Position numbers and translations under genes: made by a program. The notes below the pieces were generated by a model that saw only the letters and a program-made list of their open reading frames with translations, did not search any database and was not told where the DNA came from. Positions 63,715-64,000 of a stretch of 64,000 nt of DNA are shown in pieces; positions within the stretch are counted from its first letter, which is position 1, and the number at the start of each line of letters is the position of its first letter. Source of the DNA: Coenobita brevimanus (taxonomy: Eukaryota; Arthropoda; Malacostraca; Decapoda; Coenobitidae); the NCBI GenBank assembly GCA_032717465.1, contig CM064632.1, forward strand, positions 28,438,578 to 28,502,577. Reading direction: 5' to 3'.

Positions 63715-64000
63715 TGGTCCATATATAACGCTCCCCATGCACTCCGCCGGGTGTTATCTCGTGTGTTCCTGGGACGGCACAATCAACGTTATCAGCCTTC
63801 CTGCTCTGCTATCCTTGCCTTTGACCCATAGAGTAATTACGCTAGTTATAACCTATCTTGTAATTAACAGCTTCGAAAGGATGAGGTCTGTTGTGGATTG
63901 CTTTCTTTTGTACCCCTTTGTGCATCATTTATTCATTTGCTACTCTCACTGTCACACCCACGCCCTCACCAGCAGACTGAGCCGTTCCCACAACACATGA
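63715..64000. mobile_element. Larger relative of the 28.45-kb foldback, cut by the window edge
   Basis: CTGGGACGGCACAATCAACG (63770) and CAGCAGACTGAGCCGTTCCC (63971) correspond to the two arms at 28458 and 28545. CTCACTGTCACACCCACGCC matches CTGTCATTGCCACACCCAC there. The loop here is longer (about 200 bases) and the left arm is eroded. Confidence 0.6.

Overview
The window looks like nuclear DNA of an arthropod, most likely a decapod crustacean. The evidence is indirect: very dense CA/GA/CT microsatellites, TTAGG-type (CCTAA) pentamer tracts, Jockey-like and RTE-like LINEs with several short-element families, and fragments of mitochondrial genes that read as arthropod nad4, nad1 and cox3 with TGA as tryptophan. 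A 100-base run of N at 18901-19000 shows it comes from a scaffolded assembly. No conserved single-copy host gene was recognised. Almost everything that can be explained is mobile DNA, satellite DNA or transferred mitochondrial DNA.

Layout. 0-1.6 kb: two tandem repeats and a CT/CA microsatellite. 3.2-3.4 kb: a foldback whose centre is a CCTAA array. 5.27-6.6 kb: a mosaic nuclear copy of mitochondrial DNA (nad4 inverted next to nad1, then cox3, then 16S-tRNA-Val-12S). 7.0-8.9 kb: two copies of a tRNA-derived SINE (SINE-A) and a minisatellite. 9.2-13.0 kb: a GC-rich region whose long open frame encodes an acidic Glu/Asp/Pro/Ser repeat protein with a basic duplicated C-terminal module; this is the only candidate host coding region. 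13.5-14.2 kb: degenerate tandem repeats. 15.0-16.7 kb: a MITE with TAA duplications and a 5'-truncated LINE. 17.6-25.7 kb: LINE tail, SINE-B, the N gap, a 2.2-kb C/A-rich satellite, microsatellites. 26.4-38.5 kb: a decayed Jockey-like LINE with many MITEs and microsatellites, plus a degenerate GGTTA/GGTTG tract. 38.7-41.9 kb: a nest of MITE-B copies that has produced two minisatellites. 42-46 kb: polypyrimidine tract, microsatellites, MITE-A copies. 47.1-50.1 kb: a Jockey-like LINE with endonuclease and reverse transcriptase and a 9-bp target-site duplication. 51.0-56.1 kb: a 5.1-kb structure with inverted ends of about 390 bp, containing a broken Tc1/mariner transposase. 57.1-61.0 kb: a nearly complete but inactivated LINE and the tail of another. 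61.3-64 kb: MITE-A, an (AAT)n-tailed dispersed repeat, SINE-A and a second foldback copy.

Family names used here are local labels: MITE-A (about 215 bp, TA duplications, at least ten full or partial copies), MITE-B (about 220 bp, long inverted ends, TA duplications), MITE-D (294 bp, TAA duplications), SINE-A, SINE-B, and family C (repeats of about 105 bp with the core CAGACGATTTTATTCAGCTG). All coordinates of degenerate repeats are by-eye estimates.
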